Source of the DNA: a bacterium
GTDB taxonomy: Bacteria; Ratteibacteria; UBA8468; B48-G9; DTJG01
NCBI GenBank assembly: GCA_026418655.1
Contig: JAOAAW010000113.1
Location: 1 to 14,811 of the forward strand
DNA: 14,811 nt
Reading direction: 5' to 3'
In this document: one piece after another, positions 13,532-14,811 of the stretch
Numbering within the stretch: the first letter of the stretch is position 1
Layout: every line of letters begins with the position of its first letter
The notes under the pieces: generated by a model
Told to the model about the DNA's origin: nothing
Database searches by the model: none
What the model saw: the letters and a program-made list of their open reading frames with translations, nothing else
Made by a program: the position numbers and the translations under genes

Positions 13532-14811
13532 ACTCTTGTTCCTTCTTCAATTTTCTGATAAACCTGTATAATATCGCCTTCTTTGAAATCATTAAATCCA
13601 GCAATTCCTATGCCACACTCTGTATTAGTTGGAACTTCCTTGACCGAGTTTTTAAATCTCTTCAAGCTTGAGAGAAACCCTTCAAAAACAAAGGCACCAT
13701 TCCGTACAATTTTAACCTTTGAATCTCTAACAACCTTACCGTCAACCACAAGACATCCAGCAACGCTTTGGTTCTTCCCGATTTTAAAAATCTGTTTTAC
13801 GAGTGCCTGTCCAACCATTATTTCTACTTCTTTTGGCTTCGTCATCCCTTCGAGTGTATTTCTAATATCTTCTATCAAGTCATATACAAGTTTGTACAGT
13901 TTTATCTCTATCCTGTGCTGTTTAGCAAGCTTTTCAGCTTTCGTGTCAATTCCGACATTATAACCAAAAATGATAGCCTGGGAACAAACAGCAAGAAGAA
14001 TATCTGATTCGCTTATAAAACCAAGTCCATAATGAAGGCAATTTACAGTTGGACCATTTTTTTGTGCCGAAGCCTCACTTAGTTTTTCTATAGAAGCCCT
14101 TATTGCCTCTTGAGAACCTAAGGAATCTGACTTAAGAATCATTTTAAACTCTTTTAATTCTCCTTGAATAATTTGTTTTTGAAGGTCCTCTAGCGTCAAA
14201 ATCTTTTGTTCCTGTCGGGTTGCCTGCTTTCTCTTTTCTTTCTCTTCATCCGCGAACTTTCTTGCATCTGCTTCTGAGCCAACCACTCTAAATCTATCAC
14301 CCGGTACAGGCAATGTATTTGCCCCAAGAAGCTCAACCGGTGTAGAAGGACCTGCTTTCTCAAGTTTATTTCCGTTTTCATCAAACATTGCCCTTACCCT
14401 ACCCCAAGCAATTCCACAAACAAAAAAATCACCTGTATTGACTGCACCATTCTGAACCAAAAGATCTATAACCGGACCCTTTTGTTTATGGAGATACGAC
14501 TCAAGAACTACTCCTTCTCCGGGCCTTTCAGGATTTGCCTTCAATTCCATCATTTCACCCATTAGCAGTATTATTTCAAGCAATTCATTTATATTTGTAC
14601 CCTTAAGACCAGAAACATTGATAAAAACTGTATCTCCTCCCCATTCTTCTGGAATAAGACCATACTCACTCAATTTTTTCTTTACAGCTTCTGGATTGGC
14701 GTTTGGTTTATCAATCTTATTAATAGCAACTATTATTGGAACCCCGGCTGCCTTGCAGTGGTTTATAGCCTCTACTGTCTGTAATTTAACCCCTTCATCT
14801 GCTGCAACAAC
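13528..14811 (-). CDS. infB: Translation initiation factor IF-2 (partial, 5' part beyond right edge)
   Basis: IF-2 is the GTPase that places initiator tRNA on the ribosome. The frame stays open to the window edge; 427 residues are visible, so the N-terminal region and most of the G domain lie outside. The fragment starts VVAADEGVKLQTVEAINHCK, just after the DTPGH switch region, and has the G4 motif NKID (31-34 of the fragment) and a G5-like VSGLKG (66-71). Domain II follows (VLESYLHKQKGPVIDLLVQNG), then a charged coiled linker (EEKEKRKQATRQEQK), domain III (LKSDSLGSQEAIRASIEKL) and the C-terminal tRNA-binding domain ending in GDIIQVYQKIEEGTRV. It is the most upstream gene seen, so the promoter of the string probably lies beyond the edge, possibly upstream of nusA. 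Confidence 0.97.
   Translation of the reverse strand, partial: VVAADEGVKLQTVEAINHCKAAGVPIIVAINKIDKPNANPEAVKKKLSEYGLIPEEWGGDTVFINVSGLKGTNINELLEIILLMGEMMELKANPERPGEGVVLESYLHKQKGPVIDLLVQNGAVNTGDFFVCGIAWGRVRAMFDENGNKLEKAGPSTPVELLGANTLPVPGDRFRVVGSEADARKFADEEKEKRKQATRQEQKILTLEDLQKQIIQGELKEFKMILKSDSLGSQEAIRASIEKLSEASAQKNGPTVNCLHYGLGFISESDILLAVCSQAIIFGYNVGIDTKAEKLAKQHRIEIKLYKLVYDLIEDIRNTLEGMTKPKEVEIMVGQALVKQIFKIGKNQSVAGCLVVDGKVVRDSKVKIVRNGAFVFEGFLSSLKRFKNSVKEVPTNTECGIGIAGFNDFKEGDIIQVYQKIEEGTRV

Noticed and set aside
1..14811. tRNA, rRNA, CRISPR, insertion sequences or intrinsic terminators
   Set aside because: None found by eye. T-runs are common, but they lie inside coding sequence as Lys or Phe codons without a preceding GC-rich hairpin.

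Overview
The window is one continuous run of genes, all on the minus strand. It holds 16 genes: 14 complete and two cut by the window ends. In transcription order (right to left) they are infB (3' part), a HIT-family gene, kdsA, kdsD, kdsC, an LptC/LptA-like lipoprotein gene, a SpoIID-domain gene, hpf, ptsN, ptsI, a bifunctional phosphoglucose/phosphomannose isomerase gene, metK, ahcY, coaE, rho, a guaB3-type gene and dnaE (5' part). (Counting the two partial genes the total is 17 reading frames: 15 complete and 2 partial.) No gap between neighbours exceeds 28 bases. Most junctions are overlaps of the ATGA, TGATG or TAATG type, or longer overlaps of 20 to 41 bases. I see no terminator, RNA gene, mobile element, CRISPR array or convincing internal promoter.

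Organism: the DNA is AT-rich (GC roughly 38-40 % by eye). Three Kdo synthesis genes and an Lpt-type lipoprotein indicate a diderm bacterium with Kdo-containing lipopolysaccharide. KdsA and AhcY resemble the Aquifex/Thermotoga type rather than the E. coli type, the sugar isomerase is of the bifunctional type first known from archaea, and GuaB3 is of the CBS-less type. With the dense mixed housekeeping operon this suggests a deep-branching or candidate phylum; Omnitrophota-like bacteria would fit, but this is a guess from gene content.

Layout: 13184-14811 carries translation (IF-2) and a HIT hydrolase. 10303-13172 is an envelope block: arabinose-5-phosphate isomerase, Kdo-8-phosphate synthase and Kdo-8-phosphate phosphatase make Kdo, and the lipoprotein probably helps carry LPS across the periplasm. 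A secreted SpoIID-type peptidoglycan lytic enzyme follows. 6743-9298 is a regulatory block: ribosome hibernation factor, PtsN and PTS enzyme I, with no HPr and no sugar permease in the window. 5709-6746 interconverts glucose-, fructose- and mannose-6-phosphate. 3276-5680 is half of the methyl cycle (SAM synthesis and S-adenosylhomocysteine removal). 1-3276 holds CoA completion, transcription termination, an IMP dehydrogenase relative and the start of DNA polymerase III alpha.

The genes are mostly well-known families. No wholly new system is evident; the interest lies in the arrangement (PTS plus hibernation factor, LPS transport plus SpoIID, a single gap-free transcript) and in some protein variants. 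Several start codons were moved from the longest possible frame on the basis of ribosome binding sites and family alignment.
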